Translations under genes and position numbers: made by a program
In this document: piece by piece, positions 44,274 through 55,095 of the stretch
How the letters are laid out: the number at the start of each line of letters is the position of its first letter
How positions within the stretch are numbered: the stretch's first letter is position 1
Assembly: GCA_905220665.1 (NCBI GenBank)
Contig: CAJNAR010000146.1
Location: 496,001-560,000 of the forward strand
Origin: Albugo candida
Taxonomy: Eukaryota; Oomycota; Peronosporomycetes; Albuginales; Albuginaceae
Length of the DNA stretch: 64,000 nucleotides
Reading direction: 5' to 3'
Notes under the pieces: model-generated
Databases searched by the model: none
What the model saw: the letters and a program-made list of their open reading frames with translations, nothing else
What the model was told of the DNA's origin: nothing

Positions 44274-45722
44274 TTAGACCAAAATGCGTTGTAGGAAATA
44301 AATAGGTTCAACTACGCGTGCCTCCTCACGACGCATTCGCGTGGGACACATCGCCAGCCACCCAAACGTTTTTTTTCCAAAACGAGTCGTAGACTGCAAA
44401 AATCCAATTGCTCGTGTTCGATCACACACACTAACCAAGTAAAACGGCATTGTGTTCCCCACTAACATTCCATCCCGAATTCCAGAAATGATAAATTTGC
44501 TTTTCGAGTCCTCCCGCCTACTGAAAACCAAGTTTCTTGTTATTGATTGTGTGCGTAATACCATACCGTCCGATCGTGCAAGAACAACGCAATCACCACC
44601 ACGAAGCTGACCGTCAATTGTATGCGCATTTATATGAAATAGATTCCCAGTATCAGATTCCAACTTCTCAGGATGGTGTAAATCGTCAGCGCTCAACGGG
44701 AAGCACGTTACACGGCTCGATAATCTGTTTTTATGACTTGAGACTTGGCCGTACACATCTCGAAATCGGGTTTTGAAAGTGAGATAAATGCACTGATTGG
44801 CTACTAAATTGTGCGGTCTTCTTCTTTGCTCGCTCAGTCGTGAGATTGACGCTGTAGTATTAGATCGCTTTACTGCTTCAAGATCAGACCATGAACTGCA
44901 ACTTACACCATTGCATGGAGTAGAGTGACGAGAATGAGCTTTGATATTCTTTTCTGCGCCTTTATTATGTGTTACCACAAGGTCCCAATGCTGGAGACCT
45001 ACAGTAGCACCAGCATCAAACTCTTCCGCGAGCTCATGTCCAGTTTGATACTTTATCGATTGCGATATTCGACAATCTGATACTTCAAACGAGATGTCCA
45101 CCACGTCTGGGACGAAAAAATGGTTTGAACGACACTCATCTTCGGTTACGCGACTCGTACTACGAGTTGTTTTCCTTTCCAAGCTATCATCAATGATTGA
45201 ATCCCTAAGCTTGGTTCGGCCTACAGAAAACCTTTTTTTGTCTCTTTTTAAACCAGAAAAGCTGGGTTTCGGCGCATCTTCCAGCAAAGCGATATCATCT
45301 CCATCACTCACAGAACTATCATTCGAATCCAGCAGGACCACACGTTCGACGTTAATAGTGTCATTGTCGTCGTCAGAAAGCTGCAGTGAGGACGAGGACG
45401 AAGTCCTTGAAGACGGATTGCTATTCTCGTCAGTCACGGGAACAATGGGATTCGATTTCGTACTCCGTAATGTAAGTCTATGAAACGGATTACACAATTG
45501 CTGACGACTGTCGGGGCTTGGACTTTGAGCCTGAAGCGATGCTTTACTTGTTTGTATTGATGAACGGTTATTATCGATATCCAATAATGCGTTTTCCTCG
45601 AGATCGGAGGTCAAAGAATCACGGTATGAATTCCCCCTCAAACTTGAGCAGGATACTCGGCGCGTCGCAGGTGTGTGCTCATTGAGGGAGAACGTTGGTG
45701 CCTGCACACAAGAAAAAGTCAT
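44274..45722 (-). CDS. Ser-rich acidic hypothetical protein
   Basis: Single frame, 482 residues from the first ATG at 45722; the frame is open to 45842 without another ATG, and a short upstream exon (start 45900) is possible. The first 250 residues are Ser/Asp/Asn-rich and likely disordered. The C-terminal half is more ordered (VGLQHWDLVVTHN, CIYLTFKTRFRDVYGQV, LRGGDCVVLARSDGMVLRTQ, TMPFYLVSVCDR). I do not recognise the fold. It lies just upstream of, and on the same strand as, the membrane-protein gene, with a consensus GTAAGT between them, so a joint transcript is possible. Confidence 0.55.
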   Translation of the reverse strand: MTFSCVQAPTFSLNEHTPATRRVSCSSLRGNSYRDSLTSDLEENALLDIDNNRSSIQTSKASLQAQSPSPDSRQQLCNPFHRLTLRSTKSNPIVPVTDENSNPSSRTSSSSSLQLSDDDNDTINVERVVLLDSNDSSVSDGDDIALLEDAPKPSFSGLKRDKKRFSVGRTKLRDSIIDDSLERKTTRSTSRVTEDECRSNHFFVPDVVDISFEVSDCRISQSIKYQTGHELAEEFDAGATVGLQHWDLVVTHNKGAEKNIKAHSRHSTPCNGVSCSSWSDLEAVKRSNTTASISRLSEQRRRPHNLVANQCIYLTFKTRFRDVYGQVSSHKNRLSSRVTCFPLSADDLHHPEKLESDTGNLFHINAHTIDGQLRGGDCVVLARSDGMVLRTQSITRNLVFSRREDSKSKFIISGIRDGMLVGNTMPFYLVSVCDRTRAIGFLQSTTRFGKKTFGWLAMCPTRMRREEARVVEPIYFLQRILV

Positions 45723-46132
45723 GGATGCAAAGACTTGGAAACAAGAGAAACAGCAGAAATTTAATACCAGAGTATAGCAGAGAGACCACGTATTGAAAGA
45801 GGGTATCAAGCAGATTAAGCATGTACCAATTTGAGCTTTCACGGTAAAAACATGTCATCATGTGCTGTGTAAATAGTGTGACCAAAAGTGACCGGGTCAT
45901 AGGATCGAGGCGGTGCGCTCCTTTACATTTTGTGGACTGCTATTAATCCTCTCTGTGTGCTTTTACGATGCACTCAATATCAGCACGCTTGAAAAGACCA
46001 ATCGGTAGGAAACAATGTACGTCGGAGTGTATCGAGCAAGTATTTGTCATAATCAAAAAGGCAGGGATTGCGAGTGACCAGTGTAACTTGCAAGAAAACG
46101 CATAAGCTTGTGTGAACCACTTAAGATAATAA

Positions 46133-47488
46133 ATGAAAAGCGCTACTCGTGTCGCCAGTGCAGTCCAGAATTGGTTTGATTCGTCTCCGTGCCAGAAAAA
46201 ATACTCACAAGATGATTGGACCGTTTTATCTGGAGTCGTTTTGCAATACCCATTATTTGAGTCAGAACAATATGGATTTCGTGTCCTTGCGTGCGCGACT
46301 GGCAGTAAATGTGTTGGGAGAGATCGATCTGACAGCAATGGATTTGTGGTTAATGACTGCCATGCAGAAGTACTCGCACGTCGTTCGTTCATGAGATTTC
46401 TCTACCATGAAGCAATGTTCTGGATCAGTGTCTCCAAAGGCGGAATATCGTCAGAACTGGTTAACAATTCAATTTTCAGACGAAATGATTCCAATGGAAA
46501 ATTAGTTTTGAAGAAAGATTATACGCTTCATTTATATATTAGCGAATCGCCTTGCGGAGAAGCTTCCGTCTACCCATTGAAGAGTGAAGTTGTGGATAAG
46601 TACGTTGCCGATAGAATTCAACGCAACGTAAATAACAAAGACATGGAGCAAACTAGGACCAAATTGCGAAAGACTGGTGCCAAATTGTGCGAGATGAATA
46701 CGCTCGGGTTAAAATCGGATTCGAACACACACAAGACGCAATTCCGTACAAAATCGGGACGATCCGATATTCCGCTATATCGCCAGACAACGTCGTTAAG
46801 TTGTTCAAATAAAATTGCCAAATGGATGATTTTGGGATTACAAGGGACGCTTCTGACTGATTGGTTCGATCATCTGTATCTGTCATCAATCGTGATTGGC
46901 CAAGATCAATTATGTGAGTCAATCCAGCTTCAAGAAGATGCACTGACTCAATTTTTAAAACAGCAAGATTTGAACAATTCTATGAAAAAGCCGATATCCT
47001 GTACTGTTGTACCGAGTGCTAAGTACAGATTTACTGCTCACAAACGTACGTTTGGTGCGCGGATTGCGAGTATCGCTGTCAATTGGACAGAATGTGAGTC
47101 ACACTGGCAAAACGTACTTACAACAATGCTCAATATTGATCCCTTCATCAAGAAACGCTTTTTATGCGATACTCGAAAAGAAGAAGTGTTGTTGGCTGCA
47201 TGTGGAATTCTTGAAGGAGGTCGATATCCCAAGACAACGGACGTTGATGAGAAGCGACTTGGACTACGTAGAATTGCATCTCGATTATCAAAGGCGTCTT
47301 TTGTCGCCGTTTGGCAGTATCTCATGCAAACGAACAAAGTGGACAGCTGCATCGAAGCGAAAAAACGGATTTGGAACGCATCTGAGCATTTATCGAAAGC
47401 GCAGCAGAAGTACGTCCAAATGTATCGGTCGAGAAATGGCAGAAATCTCAATTTGGATCAAGAAGGTTCAATTGATACAAATGCATAA
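46133..47488 (+). CDS. TAD1: tRNA-specific adenosine deaminase 1 (ADAT1/Tad1)
   Basis: Single exon, 451 residues. ADAT1 deaminates A37 to inosine in tRNA-Ala. The editase domain shows the zinc-binding and catalytic motifs in order: NDCHAEVLARRSFMRFL (HAE, with Glu as proton shuttle), LYISESPCGEASVY (first zinc Cys) and SLSCSNKIAKWMILGLQGTLL (second zinc Cys). The N-terminal VLSGVVLQ and GSKCVGRD segments also fit the family. There is no double-stranded-RNA-binding domain, as expected for ADAT1 rather than ADAR. The stop lies 37 bp from the end of the convergent EF-hand gene. Confidence 0.9.
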   Translation: MKSATRVASAVQNWFDSSPCQKKYSQDDWTVLSGVVLQYPLFESEQYGFRVLACATGSKCVGRDRSDSNGFVVNDCHAEVLARRSFMRFLYHEAMFWISVSKGGISSELVNNSIFRRNDSNGKLVLKKDYTLHLYISESPCGEASVYPLKSEVVDKYVADRIQRNVNNKDMEQTRTKLRKTGAKLCEMNTLGLKSDSNTHKTQFRTKSGRSDIPLYRQTTSLSCSNKIAKWMILGLQGTLLTDWFDHLYLSSIVIGQDQLCESIQLQEDALTQFLKQQDLNNSMKKPISCTVVPSAKYRFTAHKRTFGARIASIAVNWTECESHWQNVLTTMLNIDPFIKKRFLCDTRKEEVLLAACGILEGGRYPKTTDVDEKRLGLRRIASRLSKASFVAVWQYLMQTNKVDSCIEAKKRIWNASEHLSKAQQKYVQMYRSRNGRNLNLDQEGSIDTNA

Positions 47489-47525
47489 TCGACTGCCAAC
47501 GATCGAGACATTTCTGCGCACGAAC

Positions 47526-48108
47526 TTATCGAATGTGCTTTTCAATCGCAAAGATAATGATCTCACATGGAACATTTCCGCATAAAGCTGAATCGCACAA
47601 GGCAAATATAGATGTTACCTACAAGTTGGCATTCTCATTAGAGACGAACAGAGAAACGGACAATGCAAACCTGATCAGCTGTTAACACACATCCCATTGA
47701 ATGAATAGCCTTTTTGAACTCTTTTAATGTCAATTCTGCTTTGTCTTGCGCGAAATACCAGCATTAAGAACGTTCTTGTGTGGGGAATGCAATACCGGCC
47801 AACGTACAGTTTGGTGTGCCGTACGCAAAGGTCTGCAAAAGGAATCGGATCATTTCGGTACGTGAGTAGCGTCGTTGTTCGATTGAATGGGCAACCATTT
47901 GCCAAAGCTTTTCAGCGTGTTTCTTCCCTCCGCAGACACGAAGTGCATACTGATACTGACAATTGAGACTATATGTTATATCATCCGTCACTTTTTCATT
48001 GGGTGAAAAGAGTGCTGTTCGGTTTTCTGGTGGATGTGCGGGGTCCATCTCGTTCGTCTGACTGATTTGCATCTGTTTGTCGCACACTTTCTGGCATTGC
48101 GGTAGCAT
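47526..48108 (-). CDS. EF-hand-like protein
   Basis: Three exons: 47796-48108, 47671-47744 and 47526-47618; introns 51 and 52 bp; 159 residues. The C-terminal half reads DKAELTLKEFKKAIHSMGCVLTADQ then VTSIFALCDSALCGNVPCEII, resembling a pair of EF-hand helix-loop-helix units, the second with a loop starting at Asp but lacking some ligands (CDSALCGNVPCE). Calcium binding is doubtful. An alternative last acceptor at 47588 would overlap the ADAT1 3' end; 47619 was preferred for intron length and EF-hand fit. The first 50 residues have no recognised domain. Confidence 0.6.
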
Positions 48109-48424
48109 CTTTGGTGACGTGAGGTTGATATAATGTCCTCCTTTTATTTTGTGAAAGTAAAAAAAAATCCAAGTTTATTTCTGGCAGTATGGCGACCCAT
48201 GTGCTCCGGCCTTGAATACTTCCATACACTTATAAACGGCATGATCTTTTGTTTAATTTCTGTAATCGCCGAATACATTTTTATAGTCACAATTATATTG
48301 CTCATCGCCAGTGCCGGTATACGGCTGGTACCGGTATAAGGTTTCTTGCATCAATTGTATCAGATAGAAAATCATTTCATAACTTGATCGTTGTTGATAA
48401 GTGGTGGCTGATAGTTAGCAAAGA

Positions 48425-49205
48425 ATGGCCGAAGAAGCTGAAGTCAAACCTGCAACTGTTGTAGAGCCGGAATCTTCCAATAAGGACAATGAGCAAGTGC
48501 ATGACGGTGCTTCGGACGAACCCCAAGCGTACTTTGAGCCGGTCGTAAAGCTCGACGAAATCGAAGTAGTCAGTGGCGAAGAAAATGAAGATATCATTTT
48601 CAAAATGTAAGTGCAACCTCTGATTATTTATACTGCAACCACTCTACCATTTAATACTTATCGAATCTTCCACATTATTATTTCTTACAACATAGGCGTG
48701 CCAAACTGTTCAACTTCCGAGAAACTTTGCTGGATAAAGGAACAGGGACGAAAACGTGGTGCGAGCGTGGCGTTGGCGATGTTCGGTTTTTAAAACATAA
48801 AGAATTAGGCAAAGTTCGTATGCTCATGCGACAAGAAAAGACGCACAAAGTGATCATCAACCACTTGGTGGAATCCCGCACGGAATTATCTCCTAATATG
48901 GGCAGCGATCGTGCGTGGGTGTTTAGCTGCTACGATTTCTCGGAAGGAACTTTGGAAACACAAGTATTCGCATTGCGATTCGGTAATGCAGAAAACGCTC
49001 AAAAGTTCAAAGATGCACATGACGACGCCAAGAAAAACAATAAAGTATACGAAGCTGGAGGTGATGCTGAAGATACAACAGCCGGAGACGATGCAGCCAA
49101 TGCTTTGGAATCGCTCAGTGTCGACAAGTGAGTACCTGAATAGCCATTTGTTCTGATTATTTCCTTTTCTTTGATAGAGAAAAGATTTCTGACAAGAAGG
49201 ACTGA
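48425..49205 (+). CDS. Ran-binding protein 1 (RanBP1)
   Basis: Exons 48425-48606, 48696-49127 and 49178-49205 (introns 89 and 50 bp), 213 residues. A single Ran-binding domain is clear: YFEPVVKLDEIEV, GEENEDIIFKMRAKLFNF, WCERGVGDVRFLKHKELGKVRMLMRQEKTHKVIINHLV and FALRFGNAENAQKFKDAH. RanBP1 works with RanGAP to release Ran-GTP from export complexes in the cytoplasm. Acidic flanks on both sides are usual for the family. The tail ends in a short Lys/Asp-rich exon. Confidence 0.93.
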
Positions 49206-49448
49206 GCAAAAAAAGCGTAGGAAGCAGAAATATGTGATTGCAATGATAAATGTCAATTCGGTTTCTCTTCCCATTATGACTCGTTTCCGTTCTATCAGAA
49301 CGCTCCATCGACCATTACATCTTGAAATAGATGTCTTGCAAGCTATTTTGAGTCGTCTTTTGCTCTGTGCGTTGGACATTGAGGTGCACCCAGGGATCAA
49401 CGCTGTCGTTACGCAAACACATCGCTGAGCTCTTATTATTCCGTCAAG

Positions 49449-50753
49449 ATGCAGCCCGTGCCACGACCCAAAGTGGAACTCATTCACGATTTGCTGGGAA
49501 CCATTTTGGTGCTCGGCGCCTGCACGGTAGCTTTCTTATTGGAATTTACTCGACGAAAAATGTTATCTGTGTCTCATCTTGCGTTCATTTCGTGCTCTTG
49601 GATCAGCTTGTTCGTATTTGGTGGTTTGGTGGATCATTTCATTTCGGAACGACATCTCCAATGGGCGTTGATAACATCTTTCAATAGTTCCCGTCCGTTT
49701 TCTATGCCCTACATCTATCTCCCGATCACAGGAAGCGTGCTGATCAGCGTCATTTACCTATTCCAAACATCCATATGTTCCTGTCGGTGTTGTTGTTTGG
49801 AAGAGAATTCAACCTATGGAGCCGTATTCAAAACAAAAACGCATCACGCTTGCTTTTGGAGTCGAGTGAGAAGTTGTGGACCGATATACATCGCATTGTA
49901 CATTTGGCTTTTCATTTGTACTGGAATGCGTCTGAATGTGCGATTACGAGAGTCAGCCATCCATCCGGCTGGAGGAACATTGCATTGGGAGATGCTTACA
50001 GCGCCATTTTACCTCTCTTGCTGTCATATTGGAACGGTGGCCTTGTTGGGGCTCAAGAGCTTTCTACAACATGTAGGTGCTTTGCCTTTTCAATTTCTGA
50101 CCATTTGACCGATCATTTTGCAGGCTGACCAGCCATCATCTCAACCTCAGGATCGAAATCCGTTTCCAAGCGTATCTCCAGCTTCATCGACGCAAAAGAA
50201 GATGCAGCTGGCGTCCACAAGTCGTTCAAACAACAGCACATTAAGTACCTCCCGCGAACGAACCACACGACCGATAGTTTCGACAGACTTCATGGACGAT
50301 TATGAAAGTGAAGATGGCGCATTACGGGCATTCTCATCCAAGATCAATGCGTCCGTACCGGAATCTCCAGTCTCAACAGAGTCTTTCACGTCAAGTTTCT
50401 CTATTTCCAACCCAAGTATTGCTTCCTCCATGACATCTACTCGAAGTCGGACACCTTCTCTGAGAAATCCGCACTTTGACACATCCAGCAATATGTATCA
50501 GTCAAAAGCGTCCTCCATCTCGTCGAAGGCTTCACTCGGTCACAATAACAGCAATGAAGACATCTATGGACCTCCCACCACGCCATCACGAGCAGTAAGC
50601 CTGCGGTATCGTGGAGTTGCTAGATCGCCCAATACACCGCCGAATAAACTTGATTCGTACACAGCTTCATTATGGACGGAATACTATGACGCAGGCTCTG
50701 ACAAATTGTATTACCACAATCGAATCACTGGAGAAAGCCGATGGAAAGTTTAA
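49449..50753 (+). CDS. Multi-pass membrane protein with C-terminal WW domain
   Basis: Exons 49449-50072 and 50124-50753 (51-bp intron, phase 0), 417 residues. Exon 1 encodes about five hydrophobic segments (LLGTILVLGACTVAFLL, LAFISCSWISLFVFGGLV, ITGSVLISVIYLF, PIYIALYIWLFICTG, LTAPFYLSCCHIGTVALLGL). Exon 2 encodes a Ser/Thr/Pro-rich tail and ends in a WW domain: W then 22 residues then W, with YYH.N.ITGES between, as in canonical WW domains. The final Pro is missing because the protein ends two residues after the second Trp. The membrane part is not recognised. Its stop is 5 bp from the stop of the convergent URB2 gene. Confidence 0.68.
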
Positions 50754-50758
50754 GGACG

Positions 50759-53700
50759 CTACATATTCCCGTGGTATCGATGTTTCAAGTTATACTCCGC
50801 GTCCAATTTTTTGAAAAGCGATTTCCCGGAAGCATTCAGCGATTGAAAAAGCTGTTCCTTCTCGTACGACGAACAAATATCCAGCAATGCAAAATGACCG
50901 GCTTGCAACTTCTCCTGCACAGCGAGCCATAATGGAGTCGATACGGCGTGAAATTTTTCTTGTTCCTTCTCTGCAAATGCGGTCAGTGATTCCATCAACA
51001 AATACACAATGTGTTTGCGGAAGGATACGTCATGGGGCTTCATGTACCCATACAATCGCGTCAGATTCGAAGCCCATTGCTCCATAATTCGATGATCTCG
51101 CGCACTGCCATTCAAACGCTTTGTGAAAGCGATCAAAACTCGCAACAAGCTGTTGGATGCGAATATCATTTGAGGAATGCAACTGACAAGCGCACTAAAG
51201 TGATGTCGAAGTACACGGAGAAGCAGCATGTACGAATGTCTCCAAATCTCATCCATCAGAGGAAGGCTGTCAACCGTCAAAGCTCGTGATGCCAGCGTCT
51301 GAATGGGCTGAAAACCAAGCAAAATCGATGAAAGCTCGTGTGCTCGCCAAGTGAACATTTCGGGCGTGCAGAACAAAGACGCAAACAGCTTGAGCGCCAA
51401 ATTCAAAATAGCCAATTCCACAGACGTGTGTGTGTTTCCATCGAGTAAGCACCTTCCAAAGATCACAGCGCATTGCTCGACCATTTTCATCTTATAAGGA
51501 ATCAATTCGTCTCGACGGGAAGCACTCACTTTGCGTCTATATCCCCCATCTCGCGAGTGGAACAACGCCGCATGGAGAGCTCTCAATGACGCAAACACAC
51601 GTATCAATGGACACGAGAGTTCCTCAACAGCTGTGAATACAAAAAGACGAAATTCTTTGGAACGAGCGTGTGCGAGTAACGCAGTTGTCACCATTTCAGC
51701 CTGGAAGCAAGTGTCCATGTGATCAGCTTGCAGGACGCATAATGCTGCTGCCAGTAAGCGGCCAAACCCTTTGGTGCATTGGCTGTCGTAAATGATACAA
51801 TGGTTCTCGCATACAAGTAGATATAGCTTCCAGGCTGGAAGATTTGTTCGTGTGAGCTTGCTGGTTGTCAAAAGCTCTGTCATTGCCGCGCGAAAGATCT
51901 CACTGACGTCCGCGAATAACGATTGGAGTGACAATGCGAGCTGTGGATGCTGATCTCTTACGGCGAGATAATATTGGAGTAGAGCGTACACCAGCGAGAA
52001 GACGGAATTGTCAGTCGGCTGAATTGATTGCAGAGTTCCCACACACTTTTGAATAAAATGTGCTTCAAACGTTTGTGTGTCAATGGCTTTTTGTCTTCTG
52101 AGTCGAGCGAAAATTTCAATCAACAAAGCCGATCTCTCCAGTGACATCTCACAGAGTGATTCCAACAGCTGACTCTGCCATTCCGAGTGCCACTTGCAGC
52201 AAAATGCGACGATACTTTGCATCAGCGATTCCATTTCGACTCCATTTCGACCAAAATGGAACGCTGTAAATGCTTTCATCGCAATGTGAAAGTCCTCAGT
52301 CGGTACGGGGCCTTTCATCTCACACAAACGACACAGCTGCGTGGTAATCCATTGCGTGAGTCTCGTCTGAGCATCCACGCGCTCATCGCTCGATAGTGAC
52401 ATTTGAAGACGCATACTCGTGCTGAGAAGTGAAAGAATTGGCTCATTTGAACCGGGAAAAGAGTCCAAGTATCCTTCAGGGAACGATAACAAAAGCCCAT
52501 AGAATCGCATCAGAGAATTGGACGACGCGGTCTCCAACTGTCGAGCCATTTCCTCCACTGCGCGCGATATGGCTTTGTGGAACGGAACGATCTCATAAAA
52601 AGAAGCATCTTGAAAAATACGACGAGGATGAGTCTCGCTGTCGTCTTCTTCGTGGACGTACGCGACAACCAATTCCAATAAAAGCGTATCAACGAGATTC
52701 TCGGATAAAAGACCGGCGAGATCGCTTAGTGAGTACGCGATCTGACTCCAGCATCGTGCACGGACCACAAATTGGGCTATTCGTTCGCCAAGCGGAGCAC
52801 ATGCCTCAGGCTCATTATCTTTACGTATGTGGAGCCAATGTGCACAGAATCTCAGTACGCCTTCATTCAATGATGAATTCTTATCCAGGGAATCCACGAT
52901 GATGCATAGTCTTTGGCCGATTGAAGTCGCATCGTTTGAGAAGAATGAAATGCGACCGAATGTGGAGGTCACGATACTCTCACTGATATCGTCGTACAAG
53001 GACGTGAGGGATCCAAACAGCGCCAATATCTCCAATTCGCAACGGGAAATCGCACAACTGCTCGATGATGGCCACATTTTGTCGGAAGGCAAAATTTGGT
53101 CGAATGTGGCGATCATCAGAGCGTCTAAAGCGTGTCGAGTGTCTGGAGTCACGTGAATTTGATACAAAAACGAGTCGAATAACATCCGAATGAGAGCCGC
53201 CAAAGCTGATTGAGAGTTCATACAAGCGCTTTGGAACGATTGCATGCAAAACGTCCAAAATGGTTCCATTTGTCCAGACGGTAATCGCGAAAAGGAATGA
53301 GAAATAGCGCTTTTCAGCTCTGTGTGACTCAGCAGATCACACAGCCGAATGCACGTGGTAGCGTCGTTGGCGGCTTGGAAACACGCGCTGTAAAACTCTT
53401 GTAACAGCCGCATCGATTCGAAGGCTTTGAGAACGCAAGCCATTCCGCGTGCGCAGTTTTCAGCTGATCCATTGGCGTGCATATGTCCGCATAATCGAAA
53501 TACAGTCGGAAGCCAGTTTCCAATGAGATTGGGCGCACATTGTGCGGCATCGGCGATGATCGAGCAAATATGAGTTGATGTGACCTCACTGATCGTCCCG
53601 ACGTCTTTTGTGGCGATCAGAATCTTGGCGAATATCTTTTGGAGGATCTGGAAATTCTTTTTATCGTCTGTGTCTTCCGTAACCCGATAGATATCTGCAT

Positions 53701-55057
53701 GACGCAAGACGGTGAAAAGACCAGCTACTAAAGGAGCCGAAGTATTTAGACTTGTGTGCTCCGACTGACGCTCTGCTGCAGTAAAAACGACTCCACAGAG
53801 TTCGGCCCAAAATCGAAATGGTGAGTGTGTCGCTGAGCTGCTGGACAGAATATGTCGATTGCGTTTCCGGCCTTTGGAAATTGGAACGCAAATTGTGTTT
53901 GATATATCTTTTGAATAATTTCGAATTCCAACAGTAAATCGACAACAAATGAGATCAATGAGTGTGACCACAGAGGCTTGCCAACTTGTGTCTGAGCCTT
54001 TTGTCAGAATCAGTGACAGCAATGCGTCAAAGAGATTGTGAGGGTAGGATACGAATTCCCGTTTGACAGCATTAGGAATGGAGACGCCATTATTTTGTTT
54101 CTTGAGACTTTTCGGCTCTCTCTCATTGCAAAAGCGCTTGGTGTAGACGTATGAATTCTTGAATTCGCACAAAATCGTGTCGTCCAAAAGCCCTTCGACA
54201 AAAATTGAATCCACTTTGCTTTGTATCAAAGCGATTACGTCCGCAAGCGCTGAGATACGAGAGAATCGCTCGAATGAAACCCGAATCTTTACAAGTTGTT
54301 GCAACAAACCATTTTCGGACTTTGTCAGCGTCAAGAATGCCTTTTTCTTGTTTGTTTGGGCTCTTTGGAGATGCTTCAGTGTCGTTAAGAGAAGCACTTG
54401 CAATCTCATGAACGCTGTCACCCAGGAATCCGCTTTGTTTTCTAGTGAGCTTACCAGTTTTGGATAAGCTTTGTCGAAAATACTGCTCATCAAGCCCATC
54501 CACACGGAAACTGTCGGCTTGTACTTTGTGAATCGCGGAGCAAATGACAGTGAGAATGTATCGGAGGACTTGTAATCCAAAAGGAAAGAGAGAATATCAA
54601 ATGTGATTGTGATGTTTTCTATTGATTCTGTCAAAACGGAGAGAAGAAGATTGCATGTGCTGACGGGAATGTAAATCACACGCATCTCTGACATTTCTTC
54701 TTTAATGAAAGCGAGCTTCAGGATGGCAGCATGTAGCAAGCGAATGGCGCGAAATGAGTCGACATGATGAGTTTCGAAGGTGTTTGTGCTTTGTGTCAGT
54801 ATGTCGATAGCCAATTTGATAATTTCGTGCAATATTCGCGTCGGTGGAATGTTGCATCCATTCGAAAACTGTGTGATGCGGCAGGACTGGCGTTCTGTTG
54901 ACGCATCAGTACAAGATTCCTGATCTAAAAACTGCAGCAAATGATCGAGCGTCAAGTCGTTACCATGGTCTTTCCTCTCTTTGGTGTTTTTATTTGTTGT
55001 ACGTCTCCACCGCAGCAAATGTAGCAGAGCGCTGCTGTCCATGGCTTCAGTCGCCAT
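50759..55057 (-). CDS. URB2: Ribosome-biogenesis protein Urb2/Npa2-like
   Basis: Single exon of 1432 residues, within the usual size of Urb2/Npa2. It is almost entirely helical, as expected for an alpha-solenoid. The C-terminal 100 residues (LTRLYGYMKPHDVSFRKHIVYLLMESL, then GHFALLDICSSYEKEQLFQSLNASGKSLFKKLDAEYN) match the conserved Urb2 C-terminal domain. Urb2 acts in the nucleolus with Npa1/Urb1 in early 60S precursor assembly. The assignment rests on the C-terminal match and length; the N-terminal two thirds diverge and I cannot verify them. It is the largest gene in the window and has no introns. Confidence 0.8.
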   Translation of the reverse strand: MATEAMDSSALLHLLRWRRTTNKNTKERKDHGNDLTLDHLLQFLDQESCTDASTERQSCRITQFSNGCNIPPTRILHEIIKLAIDILTQSTNTFETHHVDSFRAIRLLHAAILKLAFIKEEMSEMRVIYIPVSTCNLLLSVLTESIENITITFDILSFLLDYKSSDTFSLSFAPRFTKYKPTVSVWMGLMSSIFDKAYPKLVSSLENKADSWVTAFMRLQVLLLTTLKHLQRAQTNKKKAFLTLTKSENGLLQQLVKIRVSFERFSRISALADVIALIQSKVDSIFVEGLLDDTILCEFKNSYVYTKRFCNEREPKSLKKQNNGVSIPNAVKREFVSYPHNLFDALLSLILTKGSDTSWQASVVTLIDLICCRFTVGIRNYSKDISNTICVPISKGRKRNRHILSSSSATHSPFRFWAELCGVVFTAAERQSEHTSLNTSAPLVAGLFTVLRHADIYRVTEDTDDKKNFQILQKIFAKILIATKDVGTISEVTSTHICSIIADAAQCAPNLIGNWLPTVFRLCGHMHANGSAENCARGMACVLKAFESMRLLQEFYSACFQAANDATTCIRLCDLLSHTELKSAISHSFSRLPSGQMEPFWTFCMQSFQSACMNSQSALAALIRMLFDSFLYQIHVTPDTRHALDALMIATFDQILPSDKMWPSSSSCAISRCELEILALFGSLTSLYDDISESIVTSTFGRISFFSNDATSIGQRLCIIVDSLDKNSSLNEGVLRFCAHWLHIRKDNEPEACAPLGERIAQFVVRARCWSQIAYSLSDLAGLLSENLVDTLLLELVVAYVHEEDDSETHPRRIFQDASFYEIVPFHKAISRAVEEMARQLETASSNSLMRFYGLLLSFPEGYLDSFPGSNEPILSLLSTSMRLQMSLSSDERVDAQTRLTQWITTQLCRLCEMKGPVPTEDFHIAMKAFTAFHFGRNGVEMESLMQSIVAFCCKWHSEWQSQLLESLCEMSLERSALLIEIFARLRRQKAIDTQTFEAHFIQKCVGTLQSIQPTDNSVFSLVYALLQYYLAVRDQHPQLALSLQSLFADVSEIFRAAMTELLTTSKLTRTNLPAWKLYLLVCENHCIIYDSQCTKGFGRLLAAALCVLQADHMDTCFQAEMVTTALLAHARSKEFRLFVFTAVEELSCPLIRVFASLRALHAALFHSRDGGYRRKVSASRRDELIPYKMKMVEQCAVIFGRCLLDGNTHTSVELAILNLALKLFASLFCTPEMFTWRAHELSSILLGFQPIQTLASRALTVDSLPLMDEIWRHSYMLLLRVLRHHFSALVSCIPQMIFASNSLLRVLIAFTKRLNGSARDHRIMEQWASNLTRLYGYMKPHDVSFRKHIVYLLMESLTAFAEKEQEKFHAVSTPLWLAVQEKLQAGHFALLDICSSYEKEQLFQSLNASGKSLFKKLDAEYNLKHRYHGNM

Positions 55058-55095
55058 GACCTTTGATACCGGTTATATACTTAATGTAGACCACT

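Noticed and set aside
45943..46392. Minus-strand 149-codon frame opposite the start of ADAT1
   Set aside because: Overlaps the strongly supported ADAT1 catalytic exon and has no recognisable features.
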